Below, piece after piece: positions 8,277 through 16,573 of a stretch of DNA of 64,000 nucleotides. The notes under the pieces were generated by a model. That model was not told the origin of the DNA. It saw only the letters and a list, made by a program, of their open reading frames with translations, and searched no databases. The first letter of the stretch is position 1. Every line of letters begins with the position of its first letter. The translations under genes and the position numbers were made by a program. The DNA is from JAHZMA01 sp965205905 (GTDB taxonomy: Bacteria; Pseudomonadota; Alphaproteobacteria; JABAAW01; JAHZMA01), in the NCBI GenBank assembly GCA_965205905.1, contig CBDBHZ010000012.1:248001-312000 (forward strand), in the 5' to 3' direction.

Positions 8277-9551
8277 TCAGTAACTCACTGCCTGTTTTGC
8301 ATTTTTGATGGTTGCAACTTTGGCAAGTAAATACTCCATTGGTCTATTGCCTTTTACCCTGTTGCAAGCACCACATAGTAGCTGATAATTTTCGTAATAA
8401 TCACCTCCACCTTTCGATTTTGGAATGATATGGTCAATTTCAAGATTGCGCTGGTCAAATTCATTAAAGCAACCATGACACGTGCCATTTTGCTCACTAT
8501 AAAGCCGTTTCTTAATGGGCAGTGTCGGCTCGCTTCTCTCAACATCGTTACGTTGTGGCGGAATGGTTGTATGGATAAAATCCTTAAATAAACCCGCATC
8601 ATCTGATAGGCGTTCCACCAATATATCAGCTGCTTTTTCTTCAATATCACACCCAATCCATTTGCGATTTAATTGTTGCGATGCCACGCAAGCAGTGGCA
8701 CAGCCACAGAATGGGTCGAACACCACATCGCCCTCTTCACTTGATGCTTTGATGATGCGATGCAGTAACGCAAGCGGTTTTTGCGTGGGGTAGCCTGTGC
8801 GTTCTTTTGCTTGGCTGTTGATAATATTTATATCAAGCCATACATTACCCATATTAACTTGTTTAGGGCTAACATATTTAATGGTTTTATTCTTTTGCTG
8901 ATATTCTTCAATTTTTTGTTTTGCTTTATTTTCATCATAAACCAATAAAGCATCTGACGGATTATCCCAGCCTCTTGCATAAGATTTTAAGGTTCGCTCG
9001 CTAGGCTTGGCGGGTAAATTTGTAAAATTGTAATCATCACTTTTAGAATAAAACAACAATGTATCATTCATAAATGAAAAGAAATTTCCTAACCTTGAAA
9101 ATCTATTTTGATAATGCCATATAATTTCATTACGAAAATTATTTTTACCAAATATGCCGTCCATGATGATTTTTAGATAATGGCTTGCCGTTGGGTCAAT
9201 ATGCACATAGATACTGCCAGTTTGTTTTAAGATACGCCTCATTTCAAAAAGTCTCTGCGTCATATAAGTGATATACGCGCCCATCGCTTTTGAATGCAAG
9301 CTGTAAATTGTATCGATAAAATCAACAATATCGGAGTGTGTTTCATAAAGTCTCTCAAGATAGGCGATATTCACATCGTCCCAACTCCACATATCCTTAA
9401 ATGATGCCCCTGCTGATTTACTACCGATAGGGGCAGAATAAGTGCGCTTGCTATTAAAAGGTGGGTCAAGATAGATAAGGTCAACGCTTTCGCTATTCAT
9501 ACCATTCAGTAGAAATAGGTTGTCGCAAGTATAAAGGCTATTTGTTGTCAT
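8277..9551 (-). CDS. DNA methyltransferase fused to a C-terminal HNH endonuclease
   Basis: 424 aa. The N-terminal part is an amino-DNA methyltransferase of the beta order, with catalytic motif IV DPPF at residues 29-32 and the AdoMet motif DPFCG at 279-283. Residues 351-402 form an HNH/McrA-type nuclease: paired cysteines CHGC and CGAC, IDHIIP, and NYQLLC. So one polypeptide carries modification and possibly cleavage. It could be a compact restriction-modification enzyme, or a homing or nicking enzyme with self-protection. A 69-aa ORF lies upstream. The cassette lies between inverted copies A and B of the palindromic repeat and inside the suf gene order, which suggests acquisition. Confidence 0.88.
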   Translation of the reverse strand: MTTNSLYTCDNLFLLNGMNSESVDLIYLDPPFNSKRTYSAPIGSKSAGASFKDMWSWDDVNIAYLERLYETHSDIVDFIDTIYSLHSKAMGAYITYMTQRLFEMRRILKQTGSIYVHIDPTASHYLKIIMDGIFGKNNFRNEIIWHYQNRFSRLGNFFSFMNDTLLFYSKSDDYNFTNLPAKPSERTLKSYARGWDNPSDALLVYDENKAKQKIEEYQQKNKTIKYVSPKQVNMGNVWLDINIINSQAKERTGYPTQKPLALLHRIIKASSEEGDVVFDPFCGCATACVASQQLNRKWIGCDIEEKAADILVERLSDDAGLFKDFIHTTIPPQRNDVERSEPTLPIKKRLYSEQNGTCHGCFNEFDQRNLEIDHIIPKSKGGGDYYENYQLLCGACNRVKGNRPMEYLLAKVATIKNAKQAVSY

Positions 9552-9581
9552 GCGCTTGGACTGTGCTTTATACCAGACCGT

Positions 9582-9791
9582 TTATCGCTTAAAATCAACA
9601 TCTGCGAGCTTTCTGATTCTTTCTAAATAAACATCCATATTCTTTTTGCTTGCAGTAGGTACGCAAGCATCATCATAATGGTCATTATTAGCAAAACCCA
9701 ATGGCTTATAATTACGATTCAATACAACATAATAACCATTTCCTAAATGTTTAAAGCAATAAGGAAGGTGCAACCAACGAAAATTCAGCAT
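9582..9791 (-). CDS. Small conserved-looking protein beside methyltransferase
   Basis: 69 aa, no assigned function. The N-terminal half (WLHLPYCFKHLGNGYYVVLN) reads as a compact strand-rich module rich in aromatic residues; the C-terminus is charged. It ends 30 bp before the methyltransferase-HNH start on the same strand, so the two are probably cotranscribed. It could be an accessory or control protein of that enzyme, but no helix-turn-helix is evident. It is accepted as a gene because of position and amino-acid composition. Confidence 0.6.
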   Translation of the reverse strand: MLNFRWLHLPYCFKHLGNGYYVVLNRNYKPLGFANNDHYDDACVPTASKKNMDVYLERIRKLADVDFKR

Positions 9792-9952
9792 TATATTTTA
9801 CCCATTATACCATCTTCAAAAATAATATTTTATAACACTATTAAAGAGATAATTCAATATAAAATCTAGTATATTAAAGCAAAACCTGTCCAATATGTAA
9901 TCCTCTATACTCAGCAATGTATCGCGTTTTTCACTCCTCCCTTGCAAACCGA

Positions 9953-9990
9953 TTCTGGATTCCTGCCTTCACGGGAATGACGGCGGTGCG
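9953..9990. repeat. REP-like hairpin repeat
   Basis: ATTCCTGCCTTCACGGGAAT at 9959-9978 is an imperfect hairpin flanked by TCTGG and GACGGCGG. The same element, in the opposite direction and with a perfect 8-bp stem, occurs at 22507-22526; a partial copy (GGGAATGACGGCGG) is at 10390. GTCATTCCCG...CGGGAAT palindromes of this kind are scattered through many bacterial genomes. The gap 9792-10432 otherwise holds repeat copy B and no convincing gene. Confidence 0.75.
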
Positions 9991-10026
9991 TGTTTCAAGA
10001 TTCGTCAGCACAAAAACCGTGCCTGT

Positions 10027-10202
10027 CTCATCACATTATTATATGGGGGGCTTTGCGGTTTAGGTTTTATGTATCAAGGGGGGTGCGGTCTGGCTTCTCG
10101 ATGCGCGCTTGTCAAATTTTTGTCCGTTGGACAATTTGCCAAGCAGACGCCACTTGCCACTTGCCCCCCTTAACAACCCCCCGCCGTACCAAATACTAGC
10201 GG
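10027..10202 (+). repeat. Nested G6/C6 palindromic repeat, copy B
   Basis: Begins CTCATCACATTATTATATG, G6, CTTTGCGG, then ATCAAGGGGGG, loop, CCCCCCTTAACAACCCCCCG, and CCGTACCAAATACTAGCGG. The loop contains an internal hairpin (GTCCGTTGGAC within AAATTTTTGTCC...GGACAATTT) and is nearly identical over about 75 bp to the loop of copy D at 22157. It is inverted relative to copy A, so the two bracket 8277-9791. This is the one copy not directly behind a co-oriented stop codon. Confidence 0.88.
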
Positions 10203-10267
10203 TAGAGTGAGTCTCGGTTACTCAACACTGGCGGAATGCATTGCTAGACAATTAACACGAAAGCAGT

Positions 10268-10300
10268 CTTTTGAATGCAAACTTCGTTTGCCATATGGAT
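10268..10300. repeat. Short hairpin repeat shared with the 22.5 kb gap
   Basis: GCAAACTTCGTTTGC at 10277-10291 is a perfect 6-bp palindrome with TTC loop, embedded in TTTGAATGC...CATATGGATTCC. The same text with one change (CATGTGGATTCC) is at 22559-22591. In both places it lies downstream of a nested palindrome and near a REP-like hairpin, so the two intergenic regions share a set of modules. Confidence 0.8.
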
Positions 10301-10432
10301 TCCCCACTTGCTTTGCTTGAAAGTTAGCAAGGCTCATGCTTGTACCAATGGCGCATTCGCCTTGCCGATACTACTCTAGTGGGTTGGGCGGGAATGACGG
10401 CGGAGGGAGGAGCGTGTCGCTAGATGAAAGTT

Positions 10433-10633
10433 TTAAGAAAACAGCTTCAGTAAAATCGCGATGTTGAGTGCAATGGCTGTGCCGAGCATCCATCGGTGTA
10501 ATTTTAATTCAGATTTAATGTCAGTAATATCTTTTTGGTAATCAGCTATTGCTTGCGCCGCAGCACGAGCTTTATCGTCATTTGCACCAGCATCCTTAAA
10601 CGCATCATACACTTCAGCAATCATTGTTGTCAT
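10433..10633 (-). CDS. Small coiled-coil protein with C-terminal membrane anchor
   Basis: 66 aa. Residues 1-45 are helical and charged (AEVYDAFKDAGANDDKARAA...), and residues 46-65 (WMLGTAIALNIAILLKLF) form a membrane anchor. The plan matches the DUF1640-type small coiled-coil/TM proteins. GGAGG lies 10 nt before ATG 10633, a good ribosome site. It sits 74 bp after the sufT stop, at the end of the suf run and at the edge of the repeat-rich insert. Function unknown. Confidence 0.65.
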   Translation of the reverse strand: MTTMIAEVYDAFKDAGANDDKARAAAQAIADYQKDITDIKSELKLHRWMLGTAIALNIAILLKLFS

Positions 10634-10707
10634 ATCAAAAAACCTCCGATGTTGTTACGGTTAATTATAATGATTGGGGTGAGGATATGCAAGGATTTTG
10701 TACCACC

Positions 10708-11115
10708 TTAAAAATCAAACACCAATTTTGCATCTTCCGACATCATATCCTTATGCCATGATGGTTGCCAAGTGAGGGTAACGCTTATCTCGCCTATCGC
10801 TTCAATCTTCGCCACTGCTTCTGCCACTTGCATCGGTAAAATACCAGCAACGGGGCAGGCGGGCGCGGTGAGAGTCATGCTAATCCTGATATTCGCGCAA
10901 TCATCTTGCGTGAAGCCGTAAATCAGCCCCAAATCATAAATATTAATCGGCAATTCGGGGTCATAAACCGTTTTTAACGCCTCGATAATCAATTCATCAG
11001 CAATCTGTTGCGGTTGCGTTGATTTTACGCCTGCCCGAAATAATGTGCCTTCTTCGGCACTTGGCATGAAATCTTTCAATGATGGCTGACGGATATGTGC
11101 GGGGATATTATCCAT
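10708..11115 (-). CDS. sufT: SUF system maturation protein SufT (MIP18/DUF59 family)
   Basis: 135 aa. Assists Fe-S cluster assembly or transfer. The DUF59 core spans residues 40-135: TVYDPELPINIYDLGLIYG, then the conserved TAPACPVAG loop with its cysteine, and TWQPSWHKDMM near the end. The first 35 residues are a variable extension. It starts 9 bp after sufS on the same strand, in the typical alphaproteobacterial suf order. Confidence 0.93.
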   Translation of the reverse strand: MDNIPAHIRQPSLKDFMPSAEEGTLFRAGVKSTQPQQIADELIIEALKTVYDPELPINIYDLGLIYGFTQDDCANIRISMTLTAPACPVAGILPMQVAEAVAKIEAIGEISVTLTWQPSWHKDMMSEDAKLVFDF

Positions 11116-11124
11116 GATATAATC

Positions 11125-12369
11125 CTATATTGCCCGTAACATTTTAGCGGTTTTATCTAGCGCATCAGATAGGCGGTCAATATCATTCTCATCATTGTAA
11201 ATCCCCAACGATGCCCGCACACAACCATTGATACCAAAATGATTCATCAAAGGTTGCGCGCAATGATGCCCCGCCCGCACCGCAATATCTTGCTCGTCTA
11301 GCAGGGTTGCCACATCATGGGCAGCCAGCAATGTGCCATCTTTGCGTTGCATGTTAAAGCCAAACACGCAAGCGCGGTTTTCAGGATTGCCAACAAGCGC
11401 GATATAGGGTTTTTGCGTTAGCATATCATGCAGAATGCGGTTGAGTTTTTGCGCGGCATTGTGGATATTTTCCATGCCGATAGTGGTAAGATAGCGCAAT
11501 GCTGCCGATAATCCTGCCGCTTCTATAATTGGCGGTGTGCCTGCTTCAAAACGGGTAGGGGGGGGCAGAAAATTCACATCAGTTTCGCTCACCTTATCCA
11601 CCATACCGCCGCCGCTGATAAAAGGCGGTAATGCCTCAAGCAGATGATATTTACCATAAAGCACGGCAATCGCATTGGGCGCGTAGAGTTTATGCCCCGT
11701 GAAAATGTAAAAATCAGCATCTAAATCTTGAACATCAATCGGCAAATGCGGAGCAGATTGCGCGCCATCAACAATGATATACGCCCCATGCTGATGGGCA
11801 ATTTCGGCAATGCGTTTTATCGGTAAAACCGTGCCACAAACATTGCTGATATGGGTGATGCTGAGCAGCTTAATCGGGCGTGTGGCAAATAATTGTTTGA
11901 TTTTTTCTTCGCTGATATTGCCATCTTTATCGGGCTGTATCACATGCAGGGGATAGGTGTTTTTAAGGCGCAACCATGGCACGAAATTTGAGTGATGCTC
12001 AAGCCCCGTGATAGCAATCTCATCGCCTGTTTTAAGTAAGCTATTGGGCAGGCAATGGCTAAGCAGGTTAAAAGATTCGGTCGCATTGCGGGTGAAAATA
12101 ATCTCATCTTTGCTTTTGGCATTGATGAATTTTTGCGTATCTTGCCTTGCTTGTTCGTAAATATTGGTGGCATTGATAGATAAACCATATTGCCCGCGAT
12201 GCACATTGGCATAGCTATTTTCCACCATATCCTGCATCGCCTGCATGACGATGCGCGGTTTTTGCGCCGATGCGGCACTATCCAAAAACACCAAATTCTT
12301 CTGTTTTCCGAACACCGCAAAATCATCACGATAATTATGTTGCGTGGTAGTAGGCAAAGGTTTATTCAT
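11125..12369 (-). CDS. sufS: Cysteine desulfurase SufS
   Basis: 414 aa. PLP enzyme that takes sulfur from cysteine for Fe-S assembly. PLP lysine is K227 in FTGHKLYAP; the persulfide cysteine is C370 in RAGHHCAQP; ASLGIYNDENDI closes the conserved C-terminal region. It overlaps the sufD end by 8 bp, indicating translational coupling. No sufE or sufU is next to it; a partner, if used, is elsewhere. Confidence 0.95.
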   Translation of the reverse strand: MNKPLPTTTQHNYRDDFAVFGKQKNLVFLDSAASAQKPRIVMQAMQDMVENSYANVHRGQYGLSINATNIYEQARQDTQKFINAKSKDEIIFTRNATESFNLLSHCLPNSLLKTGDEIAITGLEHHSNFVPWLRLKNTYPLHVIQPDKDGNISEEKIKQLFATRPIKLLSITHISNVCGTVLPIKRIAEIAHQHGAYIIVDGAQSAPHLPIDVQDLDADFYIFTGHKLYAPNAIAVLYGKYHLLEALPPFISGGGMVDKVSETDVNFLPPPTRFEAGTPPIIEAAGLSAALRYLTTIGMENIHNAAQKLNRILHDMLTQKPYIALVGNPENRACVFGFNMQRKDGTLLAAHDVATLLDEQDIAVRAGHHCAQPLMNHFGINGCVRASLGIYNDENDIDRLSDALDKTAKMLRAI

Positions 12370-13516
12370 CTATGTGATAGCCTGCGAAACGGTTGAATAA
12401 GGCTTGAATTTTCTCATCATCAGCCATTTCAATCAGCTCGCTTAAAAAGGCACGGCATAGAAATTTTAGGGCTTGTTCACGTGAAAATCCGCGCGTTTGC
12501 AGATAGAAAAGTTGGTCATTATCGGGCGCACCAATGGTAGAGCCATGCGAACATTTTACCTCGTCAGCATAGATTTCCAACTCTGGCTTATGGTTGGCAC
12601 GGGCTTCATCGCTTAACAACATGGCACGGCTCATCTGATAGCCTTCAGTCTGTTGCGCCTCTTGCTTCACGATGATTTTACCCTGAAAATTATGCGTGGA
12701 TTCATCATCTAAAATCGCGCGAAACTGCTCGGATGATGTCGTATTGGGGTTGATATGCGTTATCAGCGTGCTGTTATCAAGATTGCTAGCACCCGCTAGC
12801 GATGCAATGCCATTAAGGGTGCAATGCGATTCTTCATCTTCTAGCATCACTTTAATATCGCGCCTTATCATCGTGCCTGTTTGAAACAAAGATAGATGGT
12901 GATATTGCGCCGCCGCATCGCATGATGCGCTCACATTGCCGATATGAATCGCGTCAGTTTTCAGCAACTCTAGCACATAGTGATTCAGCCTCGCTTGTTT
13001 TTCTAAATCAAACTCTATCAGCGCGTTGCTGATACCGCCCCCAACCATGATTTCAATGAAGGTGAGATTCACATTATGGGCAAGGTCTAGCCGTAAATTC
13101 GGATGCGTGCAATCGGTTTTTTCATCACCATCTAAGCCGTAAATTAGCACCAAAGGTTTGGGCGGGGTTTGGGTGATATTGATGCACAGATGTTCGGTAT
13201 TATTCGCCTCGTTCAAATGCGTCCAGCCGATATTTTTATCAAGCGGGGTGATGGTGTTGGCGTTAAACACATTATAATAATCGTTCGGCAGATTTTCGGC
13301 AGATGAAGCATCACCACCCATCAGCACATCATAATCGCCTAAAGTCTCATCAAGTATCGCCCGCAAATCATCGGGCAGTTTCGTAATGCCAGACTTGGTG
13401 GTGAGCACCTTATCAGCAAGTAAATTTTGAGCAGGGCTATAGCGCCATGTTTCAACCTTGCGGCTATGGGCTTGCCAATTTTTACCATCAATGGTGAAGT
13501 TGAAATTTTTACTCAT
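12362..13516 (-). CDS. sufD: Fe-S cluster assembly protein SufD
   Basis: 384 aa. Partner of SufB in the SufBC2D scaffold. The C-terminal beta-helix region contains the conserved segments QTEGYQMSRAMLLSDEA, KPELEIYADEVKCSHG and YLQTRGFSREQA. The N-terminal 100 residues are variable, as usual for SufD. It starts 6 bp after the sufC stop and overlaps sufS by 8 bp, so sufB-C-D-S-T form one tight operon. Confidence 0.94.
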   Translation of the reverse strand: MSKNFNFTIDGKNWQAHSRKVETWRYSPAQNLLADKVLTTKSGITKLPDDLRAILDETLGDYDVLMGGDASSAENLPNDYYNVFNANTITPLDKNIGWTHLNEANNTEHLCINITQTPPKPLVLIYGLDGDEKTDCTHPNLRLDLAHNVNLTFIEIMVGGGISNALIEFDLEKQARLNHYVLELLKTDAIHIGNVSASCDAAAQYHHLSLFQTGTMIRRDIKVMLEDEESHCTLNGIASLAGASNLDNSTLITHINPNTTSSEQFRAILDDESTHNFQGKIIVKQEAQQTEGYQMSRAMLLSDEARANHKPELEIYADEVKCSHGSTIGAPDNDQLFYLQTRGFSREQALKFLCRAFLSELIEMADDEKIQALFNRFAGYHIDE

Positions 13517-13522
13517 TATCTC

Positions 13523-14266
13523 TTAACCTGCCACGATATTCTGATAGCCGTCATTTTCTACGGTGTGCGCTAGCTTGGCATCACCAGACTTAATGATTTT
13601 ACCAGCCGATAAAATATGCACGTAATCGGGCGTGATATAATCTAGCAAACGCTGATAATGGGTGATGATAATGAAGCTGCGTTTTGCAGAGCGCAACTGA
13701 TTAACATTATCGGCAATCAGTTTCATTGCATCAACATCAAGCCCTGAATCGGTTTCATCCATAATCACCAACTGCGGTTGTAGCATTAGCATTTGCAGGG
13801 TTTCAAGCCGTTTTTTCTCGCCACCTGAAAAACCATCATTCACACCGCGTTTCAGCATATCGGTGCTGATGCCTAATTTGGGCGCAGCCTCGCGCAACAT
13901 TTTTGCAAAAAGTAACGCATCTAATTCTTCCTCGCCATGATGGGCGCGTTGCGCGTTAATCGCTTGGCGCAAGAAATTACTGCATGTAACGCCCGATAGC
14001 GCAACAGGATATTGAAACGCAAGAAAAATACCCGCAAGCGCACGTTCGGTAACATCCATTGCCAGCAAATCCTGATTGTTATAATCAACCGTGCCGCCCG
14101 TTACATCAAAAGCATCATGCCCTGCAAGCACAGCCGATAGGGTGCTTTTGCCAGAACCGTTTGGTCCCATAATGGCGTGGATTTCACCCGCACCTACATT
14201 AAGATTAATCCCTTGCAAAATTGCTTTATCTTCAATCTTGCAATGTAAATTTTTGATTGTTAGCAT
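13523..14266 (-). CDS. sufC: SUF system ATPase SufC
   Basis: 247 aa ABC-type ATPase that drives scaffold rearrangement. Walker A GPNGSGKST at residues 34-42, signature FSGGEKKR, Walker B LVIMDETDSGLD, and the H-loop in IITHYQR. An upstream in-frame ATG at 14299 would overlap sufB; I choose ATG 14266 because CGGAG lies just upstream and the family starts with MLxIxNLH. The gap from the sufB stop is 13 bp. Confidence 0.95.
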   Translation of the reverse strand: MLTIKNLHCKIEDKAILQGINLNVGAGEIHAIMGPNGSGKSTLSAVLAGHDAFDVTGGTVDYNNQDLLAMDVTERALAGIFLAFQYPVALSGVTCSNFLRQAINAQRAHHGEEELDALLFAKMLREAAPKLGISTDMLKRGVNDGFSGGEKKRLETLQMLMLQPQLVIMDETDSGLDVDAMKLIADNVNQLRSAKRSFIIITHYQRLLDYITPDYVHILSAGKIIKSGDAKLAHTVENDGYQNIVAG

Positions 14267-14279
14267 TTTATTCTCCGTT

Positions 14280-15737
14280 TTAACCAACTGAACCTTCAAG
14301 GCTGATACCGATAAGTTTTTGCGCTTCTACCGCAAATTCCATCGGCAATGTTTGCATGACTTCCCTGCAAAAACCATTCACAATCAGTGCCACTGCTTGT
14401 TCATCGTCCATACCGCGCTGTAGGCAGTAGAATAATTGGTCTTCGCTGATACGGCTGGTGGTTGCCTCATGCTCCACCATTGCATCTTTATTTTGTTGTT
14501 CGATATATGGCACAGTATGCGCGCCACATTGATTGCCAATCAGCAAGGAATCGCATTGCGTAAAATTGCGCGCCCCCTTTGCTTTAGGCATAATTTTTAC
14601 CAAGCCCCGATAGGTTTGGTCGGCACGCCCTGCCGAAATACCTTTGGCAATGATGCGTGATTTTGTGCCTTTGCCAAGATGCAACATTTTGGTGCCAGTA
14701 TCGGCTTGTTGACAATTATTGGTAATCGCAACCGAATAAAATTCGCCCGATGAATAATCGCCTTGCAAAATGCAAGATGGATATTTCCATGTGATTGCCG
14801 AACCCGTTTCAACCTGAGTCCACATGATTTTAGAATAATCACCACGACATAACCCACGCTTGGTAACAAAATTATAAATACCGCCTTTGCCATTCTCATC
14901 ACCCGGATACCAATTCTGCACGGTGGAATATTTAATATCGGCTTGTTCCATTGCTACCAATTCAACCACTGCGGCATGAAGCTGATTTTCATCACGCATG
15001 GGGGCTGTGCAACCTTCAAGATAGCTTACTCTTGCCGATTTATCAGCAATAATCAATGTGCGCTCGAACTGTCCGCTATTTTGGGCATTGATGCGAAAAT
15101 AGGTGGAAAGCTCCATCGGACAGGTAACGCCTTCGGGGATATAGACGAACGAACCATCAGTGAATACCGCGCTATTTAAGCAAGCAAAATAATTATCGCC
15201 ATATGGCACGACCGAACCTAAATATTTTTGAACCAATTCGGGATATTCCTGCACCGCTTCTGATATAGAGCAGAAAATAATGCCATATTCTTTCAATTTT
15301 TCGCGGTAAGTGGTAACAACCGAAACGGAATCAAACACGGCATCAACTGCCACGCCTGCCAGAAATTCTTGTTCATGCAATGGAATGCCTAATTTTTTGT
15401 AGGTTTCCAATAATTGCGGGTCAACCTCGTCAAGCGATTTTGGTGCGTCTGTGGTTTTGGGGGCGGCATAATAATAAATGCCCTGATAATCAATCGGTGC
15501 GATATTCAACTTTGCCCAATCAGGTGCTTTCATGGTTAAAAAACGCTGATAGGCTTTCAGGCGATAATCTAGCAACCATTGCGGTTCTTTTTTGCGCGCT
15601 GAAATCATGCGGACAATATCTTCATTCAAGCCCAATGGAAAATCTTCGCACTCAATATCGGTGCTAAAGCCGTATTTATAGCTTTCGCCTATTTTTTCTA
15701 CCTGTGCAATGGTTTCACTATCAGCTAAACTGCTCAT
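14280..15737 (-). CDS. sufB: Fe-S cluster assembly protein SufB
   Basis: 485 aa, full length. Main scaffold subunit that receives sulfur and iron. Contains conserved YFACLNSAVFTDGSFVYIPE, SYLEGCTAPMRDENQLHAAV with the sulfur-accepting cysteine, and the C-terminal ARISEDQ-type motif (TSRISEDQLFYCLQRG). The start overlaps the stop of the Rrf2-family regulator gene by 4 bp, showing the regulator is first in the same operon. Confidence 0.96.
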   Translation of the reverse strand: MSSLADSETIAQVEKIGESYKYGFSTDIECEDFPLGLNEDIVRMISARKKEPQWLLDYRLKAYQRFLTMKAPDWAKLNIAPIDYQGIYYYAAPKTTDAPKSLDEVDPQLLETYKKLGIPLHEQEFLAGVAVDAVFDSVSVVTTYREKLKEYGIIFCSISEAVQEYPELVQKYLGSVVPYGDNYFACLNSAVFTDGSFVYIPEGVTCPMELSTYFRINAQNSGQFERTLIIADKSARVSYLEGCTAPMRDENQLHAAVVELVAMEQADIKYSTVQNWYPGDENGKGGIYNFVTKRGLCRGDYSKIMWTQVETGSAITWKYPSCILQGDYSSGEFYSVAITNNCQQADTGTKMLHLGKGTKSRIIAKGISAGRADQTYRGLVKIMPKAKGARNFTQCDSLLIGNQCGAHTVPYIEQQNKDAMVEHEATTSRISEDQLFYCLQRGMDDEQAVALIVNGFCREVMQTLPMEFAVEAQKLIGISLEGSVG

Positions 15738-16231
15738 GTTGAATGTTCCCTTATATAAAAATTTTGTTGCTTCGCTTGCAACTCAAGCAAAGATGTATCG
15801 CTTAACAGAGTTTCAATCTTATGGTTAATATCGCCCCAAATATCGGCAATCGGACAAAGTTTCTCGATATTGCATGAATCCTCTTCATTGGTGCAGCTGG
15901 TAAGATAGATAGGACCATCGATTGCTTTTAGAATATCAGCAAGCGAGATATGATGTGATTCGCGAGCCAATATATACCCGCCTTGTGCGCCACGTTTGGA
16001 TATTAGCAAACCACCATGATGCAGTAATTTAAGAATCTTAGCAATGGTGGGCGCAGGCAATAAGGTTTTATGCGCCAAATCATTGACATTCAACACCTCA
16101 CCTTGCGATTCATTGTTGGGCGATTCATTGTTGGGCGATTGATTGCCTTGCGTTTCATTGCCTTTCTGGGCATTGCCAAATTGCCATAATAACACAATGG
16201 CATAATCGGCTAATTTACTGATTTTAAGCAT
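15734..16231 (-). CDS. Rrf2-family Fe-S sensing regulator of the suf operon
   Basis: 165 aa from ATG 16231 (an earlier in-frame ATG is at 16243). Winged helix-turn-helix in residues 1-90, then three cysteines in CTNEEDSCNIEKLC, the spacing of Fe-S binding Rrf2 proteins such as IscR/SufR. The family represses or activates suf genes according to cluster status. An insertion rich in Asn, Ser, Gln and Glu follows residue 20, encoded by a perfect 15-bp DNA duplication at 16106-16120 and 16121-16135. The gene overlaps sufB by 4 bp, so it is autoregulated with the operon. Confidence 0.9.
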   Translation of the reverse strand: MLKISKLADYAIVLLWQFGNAQKGNETQGNQSPNNESPNNESQGEVLNVNDLAHKTLLPAPTIAKILKLLHHGGLLISKRGAQGGYILARESHHISLADILKAIDGPIYLTSCTNEEDSCNIEKLCPIADIWGDINHKIETLLSDTSLLELQAKQQNFYIREHST

Positions 16232-16241
16232 GTTGGTTTCC

Positions 16242-16266
16242 ATATAATACTAAACCAGTCCTATAT
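16242..16266 (-). promoter_or_regulatory. Candidate Rrf2-family operator before suf operon
   Basis: On the minus strand ATAGGACT-GGTTT-AGTATTAT is an imperfect inverted repeat (perfect ACT/AGT core, 6 of 8 outer positions paired) immediately upstream of the regulator start, overlapping an AT-rich TATTATAT box. Position and symmetry suit autoregulation by the Fe-S regulator. No clear ribosome site is seen for the regulator gene. Confidence 0.45.
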
Positions 16267-16309
16267 AATATAAGCGCGTGATAAATGCAAGCGAAGAATT
16301 ATATCCGCT

Positions 16310-16400
16310 AGAATTGTAATAGCGACACGCTCCTCCGCCAGTGTTGAACACAAGCGGTGGGATTATCAAGGCAATCGCGGTATGAGTGTTAAACACCTCT
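16310..16400. repeat. Degenerate repeat fragment
   Basis: Contains TAGCGACACGCTCCTCCGCC, GTGTTGAACAC, AGCGGTGGGATTATCAAGG and a second GTGTTAAACAC. These are pieces of the flanks and right arm of the nested palindrome family, without the G6/C6 loop. It fills part of the 340 bp gap between the suf regulator and the next gene and probably is a decayed copy. Confidence 0.6.
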
Positions 16401-16479
16401 AAAAACACACTATCACCTCTTTTATGTTCCTAAATATCCACAAAAACTCATTATAATGCAAAAAAGTTCTAAATAAGTC

Positions 16480-16508
16480 TTGACAAGCATATATTTATAC
16501 GGTAATAG
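16480..16508 (+). promoter_or_regulatory. Candidate sigma-70 promoter
   Basis: TTGACA at 16480-16485 and, after 17 bp, TAATAG at 16503-16508 in a strongly AT-rich stretch, 65 bp before the 678-aa gene. The -35 is perfect, the -10 matches only three of six positions. A second TTGACA lies at 16541-16546. Confidence 0.4.
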
Positions 16509-16573
16509 TAAAGAATATACACGATAAAAAATGTATATATTGACAAAACACCCGTTTATTCAGAGGAAAAAAC

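Noticed and set aside
9990..10199. Open frame reading MRACQIFVR within copy B
   Set aside because: The frame is produced by the repeat loop and recurs in copy D only because the DNA is repeated; it has no ribosome site and runs through G6/C6 arms.
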